Below, piece by piece: positions 21,820 to 34,637 of a DNA stretch of 64,000 nt. The stretch covers positions 9,735,501-9,799,500 of the forward strand of contig CM062213.1 in NCBI GenBank assembly GCA_031216445.1. The letters run 5' to 3'. How positions within the stretch are numbered: the first letter of the stretch is position 1; each line of letters opens with the position of its first letter. The notes beneath the pieces are model-generated. The model saw only the letters and a list, made by a program, of their open reading frames with translations. It searched no databases and had not been told where the DNA came from. The DNA is from Lateolabrax maculatus (Eukaryota > Chordata > Actinopteri > Acropomatiformes > Lateolabracidae). The translations under genes and the position numbers were made by a program.

Positions 21820-23882
21820 GAGAAAAACAAATTGCCTGAGAATCCGAATGACTCTGACCACTTTGAATCCTGCCTGTATCATCTGAAATGAAGAAGTCAT
21901 AAACCGAAGGAAGAGAACACATTTTACATTCTCAGATTTGTTTTTTTCTTTTTGTTTTTTGTTTTTTTTCCAACAGGACACTTGATGTGAGAAAGAAAAA
22001 AAAAAGGATAAATCCAACCACCTCTACCTTGACTATTTGTTGAAAAAGAAGTCCCTTTCAAATTGAACCTGCATATGAAGAAAATGTACTTTCAAACAGA
22101 AGCTGCTCATCCTGTGTGGTCGATTGGACAGCAACATCTCACGTCATAATTTTAAGCTAAACGCCGGAGATCTGTAAACTAAGAGCGTCTCACCAACATG
22201 CTGGCACTCAAGGAGAAGAAGAGAAAAGACTCATCCTGTGTTGTGTGGAAATTGTTGCATTTATTTTCTGCAACAGTTTGTCACAGCGTGAATTCTCATG
22301 CTTCATAATCTCTCCCGAGTCCCCCCCTCCCGTACTGTAGGTACTAATTAAAATATATGTAAGAAAAAAATGCACTTTTAACCTAGGTCTCATTGAAAGA
22401 CTTGAAGCATCCATGAAATTGAACTTTAGCACTTATATTGTCCATTTATTGTCTTAAATACTTTTTCGTATTGAAGGTTTTTGGACACTTGTATTACATG
22501 GACAAATGGTCACTCTACAGGGTCTGGCCTGAAGGTCACATGTCTAAAACGAACGTCCCTCTCCAGAAAAATGTCTGTAATGAATCAAAACATTCAAATC
22601 GGAAGCCAGTTAGAAATTACAATAAGCTGGTTTGGATGCAGTTTGAGAAAATGTACTGTAAACTGGAGTTTCTGTTACAAACACACCTTTTGTTGCCATG
22701 TAATAATAATATTTGAAAGTACTGACGGCATGAGATCTTCATCCTGAAAAGACTTCTCTTTAAATATATCTTAATAATATCCCTCCTTTCAACAGCACTT
22801 CGAGAAAAACATGTCAGTGGGGAGCTTCATGTTTTGCAAATCAAGATGAACTCAAAACATCTCGGTTGTAGTTTTGTGAGGAATGTAGTTTTGTTCAAAA
22901 AGAACAACTCAAAAAGAAGGTCTGGGAATAATAATTCTACCAGCGACCACATACCGTATGTGTTTTATTCATAATTTGACTTTGTGTTAATTGCTAAACC
23001 AAAATGTTTTTTATAATCATGTTTGTCTCACATTTATTCAGTGAGTTTTATTGCGGTTGCTTGGGAAATCAAGAGATTTTTTAGCAGCTTGTTTTTCGCC
23101 GGTGCATTTCAAGTTACACATGCAAGAAGTGTTAAAGTTGTCAAAAAACAAGGGAGCTTGCACCTTAAACAGCTGACAATGGAGAATTGTGTCCTTAATA
23201 TCTGCAACAATATCCTCACTTTTTATCCTATCAATTTTTATATTTTTTACTGTCTGTTTTTCCATCTTCTTTCTTTGATATGTCAACATTGTAACTGTAT
23301 ATTATTACCTTTGTAGCCTATATTTACCCTTTCCACTGTTGTGTATGATTCGGGCAGGTCTGTTGGATCTGCCTGAGATGTGACTGTGAGCATGTGTGTA
23401 TGTGAACGCATGCCATTAAGATCAGTAAACCACATTACCGTTACAGTTTTATTTTCAGTGCCATTTGCTGTGTGTCTCAAAGTTTGAAAAATTTAAAAAA
23501 CATGCTTTGTTCTGCACACAGCATGTCATGTCAGTGTCATGAAATATAATCCAGTCAGATGGTGAAACTTTACAGTTAATGTCCGTCAAGCCAGTATTGC
23601 AGAACTCACCACAGTGGTGAGCATAAATGGACTTCTTTTATCTGTGTTATTGCTACATTGTGTGGATTTTGTGATATGAAATAAGTGTCTGTTCGGTTTC
23701 TGTATGTTTTTCACTATGCTGAAGGTAGCAGCAGTTGCATTGATTATTATACAGTAGAAATCAATTTTTCCTCAGTAAATCATCACATTAGTGCTGACAG
23801 TTATTCTGGCAGTTTGTATTAAAAAAAAGGCAAAACAAAAGAGGTTCAGGTTTTAATTACAAAATGTTGGGGAAAAAATAAA
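21820..23882 (+). other. smarcc2: smarcc2 3'UTR with candidate poly(A) signal
   Basis: Non-coding sequence follows the TGA at 21817-21819. The strongest poly(A) hexamer is AATAAA at 23877-23882, which would give a 3'UTR of about 2 kb. Open frames here are short and AT-rich with no recognisable product. Confidence 0.5.
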
Positions 23883-24598
23883 GATGTGAAGAGGAGTTGT
23901 TGTGTAGAGTGGTTTTGTTTTCTGTCAGCAACTTCGACTGGGAACACAAATAAGAACGACACACAAGAAGGTAAATCTACAAGCCCAACGTACTGTACCT
24001 GCAGCTATTGCAGCTTTAAACATTTAAAATGTATCTTTTTTTAATTAACATAGATAGTGTTTCTATAACTTTGGAAAAAGCAGTTGACAAAACAGTCTAG
24101 ACTCAAAGTCCACTTACTTGCTTTTAAAGCTCAAGAATGAGCGAGTGGATCTTGAGTTCAGATTGTTTTGTCAATCTATTAAAATTGTTTTACCAAATGA
24201 TTTTAGTAGCTGTTAATCTATCACTGACTTAATCTTGATTTAAGTCATTTACATTTCTTTTGCTGAGCAGACATCACTTTTATTCTTTGATTTATAATTA
24301 AATCAGGTTTAATTTTCTAATATTTCCTTTGATATAAAGCACATTACATTTCACATGTTCATAAAGTTCATGATTACAATTACAATGTAATGTATATTTA
24401 CACATTACAATTAACATTTACTACTATTCCTATATTTTACTTAAATATTATTGTAATATTTTTCTGATATTTCACCAGTTTAACTGATATTATTGTTTTG
24501 TAATGTGATTGAAAATGTGTTATATCTATAACTTATAAAGAGATATTCAATTGAAATAGAAGACTCACAGGCTGAAAGACACTTTGGAAACCAGGAAT
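23883..24598. other. Intergenic gap between convergent smarcc2 and myl6
   Basis: About 0.7 kb of AT-rich DNA separates the inferred poly(A) sites of two genes transcribed toward each other. No coding or RNA signal was seen. Confidence 0.55.
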
Positions 24599-24604
24599 TT
24601 TATT
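24599..24604 (-). terminator. myl6: Candidate poly(A) signal of myl6
   Basis: TTTATT on the + strand reads AATAAA on the - strand, about 350 bases after the myl6 stop codon. Confidence 0.55.
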
Positions 24605-24951
24605 TAATACTGTTAAATGTCACATTATCATATCCATCCAAACGAGAAAAAGAAGCTGTTGAAATACAGGACTGACAGGATATGATTGACAATGATGGAA
24701 CAGGTGAAATCAAAAAGGTAATGTTAATGCCAATTGTACCTGCAAAGCTGAATACTGTTTGGAAAATGAGATGAAAGGGTTTCTTCACATTAGACATAAA
24801 AGGCACTTCTGAAATAAAATAAAGATGTCAAAGAAAAAGGGAACTCAGACTTGTTGGAGGTAGGATGACATGGATGGAACAGCAAGACAAGACAAACAAT
24901 ACAAAAACATTTAGGAATGAAATTAAAGCTGGAAGTGAGTTTCTGAGATCC

Positions 24952-27242
24952 TCAACCGCTCATCACCATCCGGACGAGTTCTGTCACGGGAGAGAAGAAG
25001 AAACACATCATCAGCATTAAATCTAAAGAAAGTCAGATGAAAGCAGGAAACATGGAGGGCGGTTACATGCAGGCTACAGCTGGGGGAGGGGGGCACTGCA
25101 GGAGAGAAGGGTTAAAGATCGACAGCCAGAAAATAAAAGATCAGAGAACACCTCCAATGTTGAGCTTTTTTTACATTTTCTAATTGCCGTGGCTACATTT
25201 ATTAATGAATTTGCAAAACTGCATCCATTTACTGTTGTGGTGATGGTATTCTATTTTCCTTTATTCATTTGACTTGTCACTTCTAGCATCACACAATGTG
25301 TGAGTGACTCCGGCTCACTCATAAAGCTGCTTTAACTGCTATGCTGCACTGCCACTGCGTGTTGAGACGTGCACAAACTGTCTCCCCTCTTCGCTCACTA
25401 TCTAGATGAATGCGAGGCCGCTGTGCAGCTGTTTCTCCGCCTGAGTCAGGAGATCAGCAGTGAGGAGGGCTTTCAAGGGTTTGCTCACACTCTACGTGGC
25501 GCGGCGGAGAAAGGCTGAGAGGGGACACCGCGTCAGTGAACATGTGACACAAAGACACAATGACTCTTGTTGTTTCGTACATCCTCAACAGTAGTGTCAC
25601 ATTTTCATGTGGCACATTGCACAGTATAGTATCTGATACAGTCTGGTTTTGTTGTTTAGCTTTAGGTATCTGAGTACATCTTTTTCCTCGTATGGTGCGG
25701 TTTTACCTTCATAGTTAATGCAGCCATTGGCGTCTTCATGTCCCGCTAAAAGAGTCTCCACCTCCTCCTCTGTCATTTTTTCACCTGGAACACAAGTTAC
25801 TAAGTGTTTTAAAGAAAAAAAGGACTCTGACACGGAAGACAGCTTGTTTACATTTTGCATGATAAGACATAGGTCAGCTGTGATTACTAGAGAAGGATTA
25901 ATGACAAATCTTTGTGTTTTGCAGGTTTTTGTGGACTTACCTAGTGTTGTGAGGACATGACGTAGCTCTGCTCCCATCACTGTACCGTTTCCCTCCTTGT
26001 CGAAGACCCGCAGACCCTCTACGATGTCCTCAAATGAGCCCTGGTCCTTGTTCTTAGCAATGGCCTGAAGCATGGGCAGGAACTGTTCAAAATCCAGCAT
26101 CTTGTAGTTCATCTCTGCAGGTGAATGAATAACAAATGGAAACATTAAAGTGAAGTCACTACTTGTTTTTTTTAAAAGACTTCCAGAATTGTAATGAAAT
26201 GGGGTGGATTTGTATGGATGTCAGGAAGCTTGTGCAGGATATAGAGCCTCTTTTCTTTCACAGCATAGGCAAAAACTGGAAGTATAAATGCAGTTTTCAC
26301 AATGTCAGAGCTTTACGCTGAATAACCATTTATCAACGATATACTTTTATCCTCCCACCAAACACATAAAAAAGCATTGATACCTAGTTGAAAAAATGGT
26401 TACAGAAACTCTTGAATATTTGTACAAATCCAATACAAATTTTTTCATTGATTTTAAATATACAAATAGTACATTTCTTGCACATTGCACACACCTCCAC
26501 ACATACCAATTACAGTCAACATTAGATCCACATCTCAGAGGACCTTAACAAGTTCATAAAGAACAGAGGAGGACTTGCAAGTCTTTTGTGGATCATCACT
26601 AATAAAATAAATGCTCTGTATGTTCATTTCTATACCCCCTCAAAACTCCAAACATAACAGCACATACCGATTTTCTGAGGTTCTAATGTGAGATTATATT
26701 TGTAGACACAACCTAACTGTTAGCCAAAACAATGATGATGTAGTAACTTGAAATTATTGTATTTTAGTTGTGACCAGTGAATCAGAAGCTTGCCTTCCAG
26801 CTTGGGGTTTCCCAGGACCTTGAGCACCTCAGCATTGACAGGGTTCTGTCCAAGGGCCCGCATAACATCACCACACTGGCTGTAGGTGATCTTCCCCTCA
26901 CCCGTCCGGTCAAACAAAAGGAAGGCTTCCTTGAACTCTAATATGGAGACAGAGAGGTAAAACTATACATTAGGGTTAATAAACTTGTTGTTTGTGTAGA
27001 AGAATAGCTGATACAACTCCATATGTTGTAGACACATGCAATTACATCTCTGCATAGCAGGAGCAGGTCCTGACACGGCTGTGCAGATTGGTATCAGCTG
27101 ATACTGTTGTGACAATAATGCATCCAAACCCAGAACAAAACTAGCTTTGTGCAAATGCATTGATGAAATTTCAGAATGAGAGCTACTGTATTTACCAAAC
27201 CCACTAACTGCACCTGTATGATATATATATCTATATATATAT

Positions 27243-27273
<31 letters not shown>

Positions 27274-28780
27274 TAGATAGAGGCTCATATACAGTATAAT
27301 GGAAGGACAAAAAATATTCTTCAAACAGGAGCAGATCTTGGCATGACCTGCACAGGAAGTACTGTGGGGTGGGCAGATCAATGGTCTAGTTTTCAGTATA
27401 GTATATATATTAGTACTTATTTGATGTACTGTAGCCTATTGATGATGCATTCTCACAATGGCTCTTCCCTAGCTGATAGCACCTGAGCGAAAAACTGAAA
27501 TATTCTGTGTTTTGTTTAAAGATACAATCTACAAAACTGCTGATCGCCTACAGCTACTCTTGTCAGTGTCAGTGGGTGGGGGTGGATGTGGGCTGGTGGG
27601 GGTTGTTGGAGCAAAAAATATCCTTAAAGCCACACATTTTTTTTCCCTATTCCAACAAAACTTCTGTCATGTTAGACAACGCCACAACGTAGCTGGTGTA
27701 CTGCATTAATGCTGTTCTGTATATGCAACATCTACTGCATGTCCAGGGAGAGGGATCTCTGTTGCTCTTCCTGAGGTTTCTTCCAAATTTTCCTGTTAAA
27801 GGGTTTTTGGGAGCGCCTCATCCTCATCCGAATTGAGGGTCCAAGGATAGAGGGTGTCATATTCCTTACAAATTTTAAAACTTCACAGAGGAAAATTGTG
27901 ATTTGTGATTTTGTGCTTTAAAAACTTAATTTGACTTGACTTAATGTATATATTTTCTGCTCTGTTTTTACTGTGGTGTAACCTTTGCCAGGCCTGCAGC
28001 CCACCAGAGAAGTGAAGTCTGAGCCAACACCCTGATCCTCACACTGCTCTGCAAAACACTACCTGTCTTCATCATGACTGCTGACATGTCAGACATTTCA
28101 AGCATGCAAAAACACATCCATGCTTTCCTGAATGAGTTTTATGCAGATTTAGTACAGCTCTCTGTGGCATGGGATCACATCAGCATTTGTCCAGCGTAAG
28201 TCGTGACAGGCGCTGAACACAGTGACGCTGAACCTCACACGGTTAAAGCATTTCTAATGTAGTTTACCTGAAGGGATCCAGCGGTTTGCGGACACAACAG
28301 CGGAGCTACAGGGTCAGAATAACGACTCCGTGAAGCTACTTCACATAGCTACGTCCACACGGTGATGTGGTTATGCCGTGAGAAATGAAAGCATGTTAAC
28401 AGCTCGCTCATCGGAGGTTAACTCACCCATGATCTGGTCCTCTGTGAAGTCCGACTGGCCGATGCAGCGTTAAAAAGGCACAGAGGGAGGACTTAGTTAG
28501 CAGGATGCGACAGACGGACAACAGACTTTTTCAAACACTTAATCCTCCATTAACCCTAACGCACAGTTGAGAGAAAAAAAAAAAAAAAAAAAGGATCGTG
28601 GCTAGAGGCTTAAAGTTAAACCTGAACAGGAGCGCAGCGGGCCGGGAGAGACGCGCAGCGAGCAGCTAGCTCGGCGTCGACCGGCTCGGAGGTCCGCACA
28701 ACCCCCGGGGCGCCTATTACCAATCTGATCACAGCAGCCGCTCGTTCGCGTCGACGCGGAGCGGCATCGGCACTCACCAT
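24952..28780 (-). CDS. myl6: Myosin essential light chain 6 (MYL6)
   Basis: This is the non-muscle/smooth-muscle essential (alkali) light chain, which wraps the first IQ motif of the myosin II neck. Coding exons on the - strand are 28778-28780 (the ATG alone), 28427-28454, 26794-26937, 25941-26114, 25707-25784 and 24952-24980. They total 456 nt, giving 151 residues, the standard length. The protein starts MSDFTEDQIMEFKEAFLLFD, has three calmodulin-like EF-hand regions, contains the family signature FDKEGNGTVMGAELRHVL, and ends YEELVRMVMSG. The 28-nt second exon and the 174-nt exon are hallmarks of the family. The ending corresponds to the smooth-muscle-type EELVR tail; I did not find the alternative non-muscle AFVRHIL exon in the last intron. 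The intron after exon 3 begins with GC instead of GT. Confidence 0.95.
27220..27282. repeat. (AT)n/(GATA)n microsatellite in a myl6 intron
   Basis: AT dinucleotides interrupted by C and G pass into at least seven GATA units. Confidence 0.9.
27735..27945 (+). repeat. Teleost dispersed repeat ending in 'ttgacttgactt'
   Basis: A diverged copy of a widespread teleost sequence with the recognisable blocks CTCTTCCTGAGGTTTCTTCC, CCTGTTAAAGGG, 'gagggtcc..ggatagagggtgtcatat' and a terminal TTGACTTGACTT. Its class is not certain (probably a SINE/LINE 3' tail). It is inserted in a myl6 intron on the opposite strand to the gene. Confidence 0.65.
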
Positions 28781-28990
28781 GTCTGTGTGCGGTCGTCGGG
28801 GCCGGCTGACAGACGGGATGCGGGGCTCGTTATCTTCTCCGGGCTGCGGCGAGGAGACACACCGGCTGACTGCTGCGGCCGCGCTGCGTCACCGCCGACG
28901 TCGCCGCTGCCCGTGTAGCAACAGCCAATCACGTGGCTCAGTTTCACTGTTACGTCACGGGGGGCGGGGCTCCGGCTCCAGGGCACCTGG
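28781..28990 (-). promoter_or_regulatory. myl6: CpG-rich myl6 promoter with CCAAT, E-box, CRE-like and GC-box motifs
   Basis: Just upstream of the myl6 start the DNA is strongly GC/CpG-rich and holds a CCAAT at 28925-28929, a CACGTG E-box at 28930-28935, a TACGTCA CRE-like site at 28951-28957 and a GGGGCGGGGC box at 28961-28970 (all + strand coordinates). This set is typical of a broadly active promoter. Function is inferred from motif clustering. Confidence 0.55.
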
Positions 28991-29805
28991 AGGAAACGTG
29001 CCACGCCCCCTCAGTTTTCTAATTATATTAATAGTAAAAAAAAGCTTTATTAACAATAATTTATTCACAATAACTGATAATTGTCATTTTTGTGCGCTAT
29101 TCCCATTTGTGGGAATTGACTTAGCACAGGTAATTTAAATGTATTCCATTGATTTAAATATATCTGATGCTGGTGCTCCCCAGCCCTCGGGGAGTCTGCA
29201 TTCAACGGATTCCTTGGTGTACTATTACAACAAAGTGTGTTGTTTGACCTTTGAGGTTAACCACAGTGCTGGTAATTTGTTAAGTATATGAAGGTAAGAC
29301 ACAAGCCTGGGCTGTAACTCGTCTTTCCTTTCACTCAAGGAGCAACAGCACCGGTTACATGCACTTCTGCAGTCTTTGGACCCATAACACCATTTCAAAA
29401 TCCTTTGGATAAACTCAAAAATACAAGGGGTTTAAGCCAGTAATGTGTTGAATACCTCCCTCAAAAGCTCACCTTGTTTTCATTTAAGAGCAACTACTAC
29501 TTTTTGAGTGGAAAAGTTCATAGCTATGTTTTGTTCAAAATATTTCTTCCTTGCATTATGTACATTTTCTTGGGAGAAAGCAAATCGGGTTGGAAAAGTC
29601 CCATCTAGACAGTAAATGCATGTAAGGATGAAAGTAACTAAGAAAACATGAAAAAATATAAACATTGTGACAGCAGGTTGGCACATTCCAGTGGGTTACC
29701 AGATTAAGTGGATGTTAAGAGGAAATAATACTTAATCTAATAATTAAAAATACTGAGTAGCATATACAAATGATTACAGACCAAGATTTCCAGAAGAAAA
29801 AACAT
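28991..29805. other. Intergenic region between tsfm and myl6
   Basis: Both genes run on the - strand. The region is AT-rich with no recognisable exon or repeat. Confidence 0.5.
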
Positions 29806-29811
29806 TTTATT
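29806..29811 (-). terminator. tsfm: Candidate poly(A) signal of tsfm
   Basis: TTTATT on the + strand reads AATAAA on the - strand, about 180 bases past the tsfm stop codon. Confidence 0.55.
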
Positions 29812-29987
29812 GTTGGAACGGTAATTTCATCAGGCACAAATGCTGGTAGTTCTACATATTCTGCTTTCAAATTCATGATGACACTGTGTGACTGTTTGAA
29901 TGTTCAAGAATAAATTGGTAGTTGTATTTCATAAGCATATGTAATAAAGACATGACAAATCCTTGTAGATAAATTATTTCCCTCTCT

Positions 29988-32900
29988 TCATTTTGCGTCT
30001 TCACTGGCTACCTCGCCACACTGAAATCGGACAAAGTCCAGCACTCGCGCCTGGTGACCCCTGAGGAACTGTGCCACAGTCCTGCTGGGGTCTCCCAGGA
30101 AGGTCTGAGGCAGCAGGCGTGTCTCGCTTTCCCCACAGGGCAGGTCATCCATGTTGCCCAGGGACACAGGGGCCTCTCCCACTATATGTTGTCCCAGTTT
30201 ACGTCCTAGAACTTCCTGTTCTCCCTCCTTTCCACCCTGAAATACGACAAGGGCACCGTAACGACCCATGGCCACCTCAGTCTGGCCGCTCACACCACCG
30301 TGTACATACGAGCCGATTTGCCACTCAGCAGGAATGCCCACTGTCACCGCCCGCTTCACTGACATGTTTTCACCGAGGCGGCCTGAGAAGAAAGAGGGGA
30401 AACATGTTTTATCAATGAACGGTGCAATAAACTGATTTCACAAAACATGTTTAATTTCAAAGAGACATATTCCCTTTTAAGTTGATATTGGCAAATTTCC
30501 TATTTAAACATCCAGCAGATAGCAAGTGACTTAAGAACTTATTCCTGTTTCTGGCAGCCTTATGAATGTAAGTCCAATATTTACTCTATTTTTATTTTAC
30601 TCTCTTTTAACTCTTTTTTTTGGTCTCCACCAAGTCTTGAGGAAGATATCTGGCTCTTTAGCTGCTAAATGCTCCACTATGTTCACCAGCTCGTCACTAA
30701 CTTTATCAGTCTGCTGCTTGGTGCTGAGCAGGAAGTGTACAGTGGGTTTTTAGAGCTTTTTCTCTGAAAACAGCTGCGATCTGCTGAGCCCAGAAACGAA
30801 AAAGTGAGCTGACACTTGCTACAAAAGCTCTGTAAAGCTGAGAGGAGCTATAAATTTGGGTGTTCGCTCTCTGTATGTTTATCATTACAAGACACCCCTT
30901 TCACACAATTTTGAAATTTGATACATTGTTATGATAGAAATATCCACTATAGCTGTTTTAAATTAAGACTTGTGCTGCTTAATTCAATCCACTCATCCAC
31001 AATCCTATAGAATATTCAGCAATGGAGACAGTAAATTCAGATTAGTATCTTCAGATGTCTTCAGTCAGATCAACAGGTTGCCAGTAGTCAGTTTCTTTGT
31101 GTACATATGAACTTAACCACACAAGTTAACTTACAGCAGCTAAACATTATGTAGAATTACCAGTTCTCCTGTACACCAGATGTTTTCTTCCCTTGTTCCT
31201 TAATGATGTGTTGTTACATTATTTCTAATATATTAATAAACTACCAGGGTGCTGGGAAGATTTCCAAAGGGAAAGAAAATGTGGGTGTTGGATTGGGGCT
31301 TGACTGAAAACTTCAAGGGGCAGGAGGGGCATGTGTTTCAAACCAAAACAGCTGAGTTTTACAAAAAATAATTGAGCAGTGTCACTTCAGGAAAAACATT
31401 TCATTACTGACCTATTGTGAGAGCCACCCGGTCAGCAAGTGAAGCTCCTTCGCCCACACTCAGTTTGCATAATTCATCACCTGCCAGGACACTCTGAAAA
31501 CAAATGTAGTAAGTTAGCAGAAGCAAAGTAGAGCAAAGGAAACAGCGTGGACATCCTGACTGATTGCATACAGTTGTGCTTAGACATATATTCTTTTCTA
31601 TCAGCATCAACCTCTAGAAGTCTTGAGATCCATTCCAGAGATATCAGATAGTAAAAGTCTGTCTCAGGTTTTGTAAAGTGCTGTTATTCAATAACATATC
31701 AACATGGAGTCATACACGGTAAGTGTACAGTAAACAGTAAATGTAAATGTGAAACACTCAACTTCAACCCCACCATTAAGAATTTGTAAGCAGTACATAA
31801 ACATGGAACAAATGTTTTAAAACACACTAAAATGTAGATGTAAGCAGATATAAGGACATTTTAATTGTTTATTAATATACAGTATCTGTCAACAATTATA
31901 ACATCTCCTATGATGACCTATGATTCAAGATTGATTTTTTCAGCTTCCATAGATTATTATTCCCACATTTCACAAAGGAGAGATGAAAGTTAGAAGACGA
32001 TTGATGCAGAGCTTAGGCCTTCAATTGAGTAATTGATCAATAGGCCTTTTTCACAGCAGACATTTTGACTTATCATAGTAGGAAAAGCCCAGGTGTTACT
32101 TTACTGTCATTAATGATGGCTCAGTTATATTCCAAGCCATGACAGTGTGACAGTGTGAGAGTGAGCCAGCATGCACATTACCAAGACCCTGAAACTGAAG
32201 CAGTTAAATGGAATTCATTCGTTTTATTAATTGCATCTGTGTTTTTCCGACTGTTACATGTCAAAATGACGTTAAAAAGGCCTTTTGTATTGAGTTGGCT
32301 GCACTGGAATATAAAACTGTTAACGAGGCAAGAGAATCTCCACATTCTCCGGCCGTTTACACATTTAGAAAAAAATTACATGAAATCAAATTATGGGAAT
32401 TTCCAACATCCAGCTCTACAGTAAACAGAGAAACAACTCCTGCCCTCGGTATGTGGCTTTACCTTCACGTATCCTGCCTTGCTTGCAGTCTTATTCTGGT
32501 GGTGAGCCAAGGTGGCCAACGCCACATCCTTCACCAGCTGCTGGAACTTCTCATTGCGGGCAACAAAGTCCGTCTCACAGTTCACCTGCATTGAACAGAC
32601 AAGAGAAAAGACAACAGACATTGCTGAATGCCATCATATCCAACAAACTGGGGAAAAAAAACATGCTGGTAATTAACCCCTTTGCCACTGGCCTTACCTC
32701 CACCATAACTGCAGCGTTATCTCCTATAAACAGGCCAATCAGACCCTCTTTGACTTTGCGACCCTCCAGCTTGTTGGCTTTGCTCCAGCCCTCCTTCTGG
32801 GCCTGCTCATGTAGCCAAGACTCTGCCTGAAAGTTTGGAAAATCACATCAATAACACACAGCTAGTTGTTTTCAGTAGTCACCAAAGCCACAGATGTACT

Positions 32901-33485
32901 TTTGTACCACACCTGCCTTGTGAGTGCAGGTAGAGACTGAGAGAGGGGTTTACCTGTGCCACGTCATTATCAAACTTCTCCAGTGCTTTCTTGCAGTTGA
33001 TGAAAGTGTAGCCGGTGTTTTTCCGCAGTTTCATCAAGAGGGCTTTATCGGCTGCCAGAAGCTGACAACCTGTGTGTAACGACTGCACATGCTGGCAAAC
33101 GCTGACCTGAGGATGACAGGTGGGAGAAGGTGTAACACACAGTGTGCAGTCCATCTTCACACAGCCCGGCGACCTGTAGGCTTACTGTCCTCAGTACACA
33201 GTCGGATGTGTCACAGCTTTGTCACAACAAATGTCATTTTTAAGTAAAATACCCTCCAGAGAAATTCAGCCTCAATGATATCCACTAACTCACTGAACCT
33301 GCCCCCTCCTGTAACGTCGGCTGGTGAATCAGAAAGTGAGGAGGCTAACTAACAAACCAGCTCAGGACAGCTTCAGGCAAAACGTTAAAAACACGACGAG
33401 GAGTAAAGCTTCGCCATGGCGTAAGCGAGGTGCTCACCTTTGCGACGTCTCTTGTAATTGTTCTGAATAAAAAGGCTAACGACAT
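29988..33485 (-). CDS. tsfm: Mitochondrial elongation factor Ts (TSFM)
   Basis: The product is the GDP/GTP exchange factor for mitochondrial EF-Tu in organelle translation. Six coding exons on the - strand, 33438-33485, 32954-33106, 32698-32826, 32463-32585, 31412-31493 and 29988-30382, total 930 nt, giving 309 residues with all phases consistent. The first 16 residues (MSLAFLFRTITRDVAK) form a basic, hydroxylated mitochondrial targeting start. A UBA-like helical N-domain follows (about 44-90, LLMKLRKNTGYTFINCKKAL), then the EF-Ts signature VNCETDFVARNEKFQQLV (about 111-128). The C-terminal core runs from RLGENMSVKRA to VLDFVRFQCGE. The order and length match vertebrate TSFM. A 0.97-kb intron (31494-32462) and a 1.03-kb intron (30383-31411) carry no recognisable exons. 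Confidence 0.95.
30648..30790 (-). repeat. Dispersed repeat fragment in a tsfm intron
   Basis: Reverse-oriented relative of the sequences at 3441-3630 and 52705-52895. Shared blocks include the reverse complements of 'gtggagca...agctaaagagc..gatat' and 'aggcagctgtttt'. Confidence 0.5.
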
Positions 33486-34570
33486 CTTCACAGCCTGTAG
33501 AAGTCAGATGTCTTATAGAAGCTCAGAATGTCATTGAACTGCACGCTGTGTAAGGAAGCCGCGGAGGGACAAACGACTCTAGATACTTATCGCTGCTCAG
33601 CGCCCTCTGCAGTTCAGGAGGACAGTTGCATTTTTCGAAGCCATATCCGGGCAACCGCCTTGACCTCAAAGATTGAAGCAACAGTTTAATTGTATATGTT
33701 GGTATTCTGTCAATAGATTGCAAAAGTCTTTGTAAAGACTTTAGACTTTTTAGACCTGAGAGGTACTGCAACGATACTGCTGTTGTTCTGTCTTTTCTTT
33801 AGAAATAAAAAATAAAAAATCATTCGTCAATTATTTTAACATTGTCTGTTTGCAAACATCTGAAAGCCTCAGAATATAAATATACATTTTATTTTATACT
33901 TTGTGCATAGCTTAAAGGATCTACATGCATTGTTGCTGTGTAGTATTTGCAGTGGGAGCATGTGTCTTCAACAGGGACATTGAGGCAGGTGAGCTATTCT
34001 GAGTTATCTTACATAAACCCTGTGAAATACAGCATCTGGTCACTCTGGCAGGAGGAATCAGAGAGGGTCATCCACCCTGTGTCAATGTATCATTCATTTA
34101 TTTATATAAATTGCATTTCGTACAGGACAATATAGCCTCAAAATGCAATAGGCTAAAAGAGACATTCGGCTTCATAGTTTTAATTTAATAGAAATTATAT
34201 TCATTATCAAAACATATAACATCAAAGATGGCAGTCACTATCACAGCTCACACCTTGATATGGTCTCATTTTGATAAATTAAAGCCCCGCCTGTGTGCTA
34301 AGCAGGTGTGCAGTTTCACAGAGAAGTGATATAAAGTTTATTTAGACTTTTTAAAAAAAATACTATTTAAGTTTCGACTTTGTTAACAGGTCCTGTTCTA
34401 CAACTTGGCAATCATTACGCCTTTACAAATGTTCATTACAATTATGAACAATAGCTTGTCACATCTGGTAACACACATTATCCAAGAGACAGGATCACGA
34501 TAAAGTGATTGACATCCTGACTTATGGGCTGGGTTAACGTGAGTGTTGTGTTTCGATTGGTCGGGTAAAA
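33486..34570. other. Divergent intergenic region between tsfm and the EndoU gene
   Basis: The two genes start about 1.15 kb apart on opposite strands. The tsfm side is moderately GC-rich; the middle is AT-rich. No coding exon was identified. Confidence 0.55.
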
Positions 34571-34575
34571 GTTGC

Positions 34576-34582
34576 TATAAAA
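34576..34582 (+). promoter_or_regulatory. endou: TATA box of the EndoU gene
   Basis: A clear TATAAAA lies 56 bases before the start codon, in 'gctataaaaggg'. This fits a regulated, tissue-restricted promoter and a short 5'UTR. Confidence 0.75.
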
Positions 34583-34637
34583 GGGAGACCATGAAAACAG
34601 CCAGTTCACCTTGTTCTCAGATTGCAGCTGAACCAAG

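Noticed and set aside
32393..32830. 145-codon open frame on the + strand
   Set aside because: It is antisense to tsfm exons 3 and 4, whose reconstructed protein is clearly EF-Ts.
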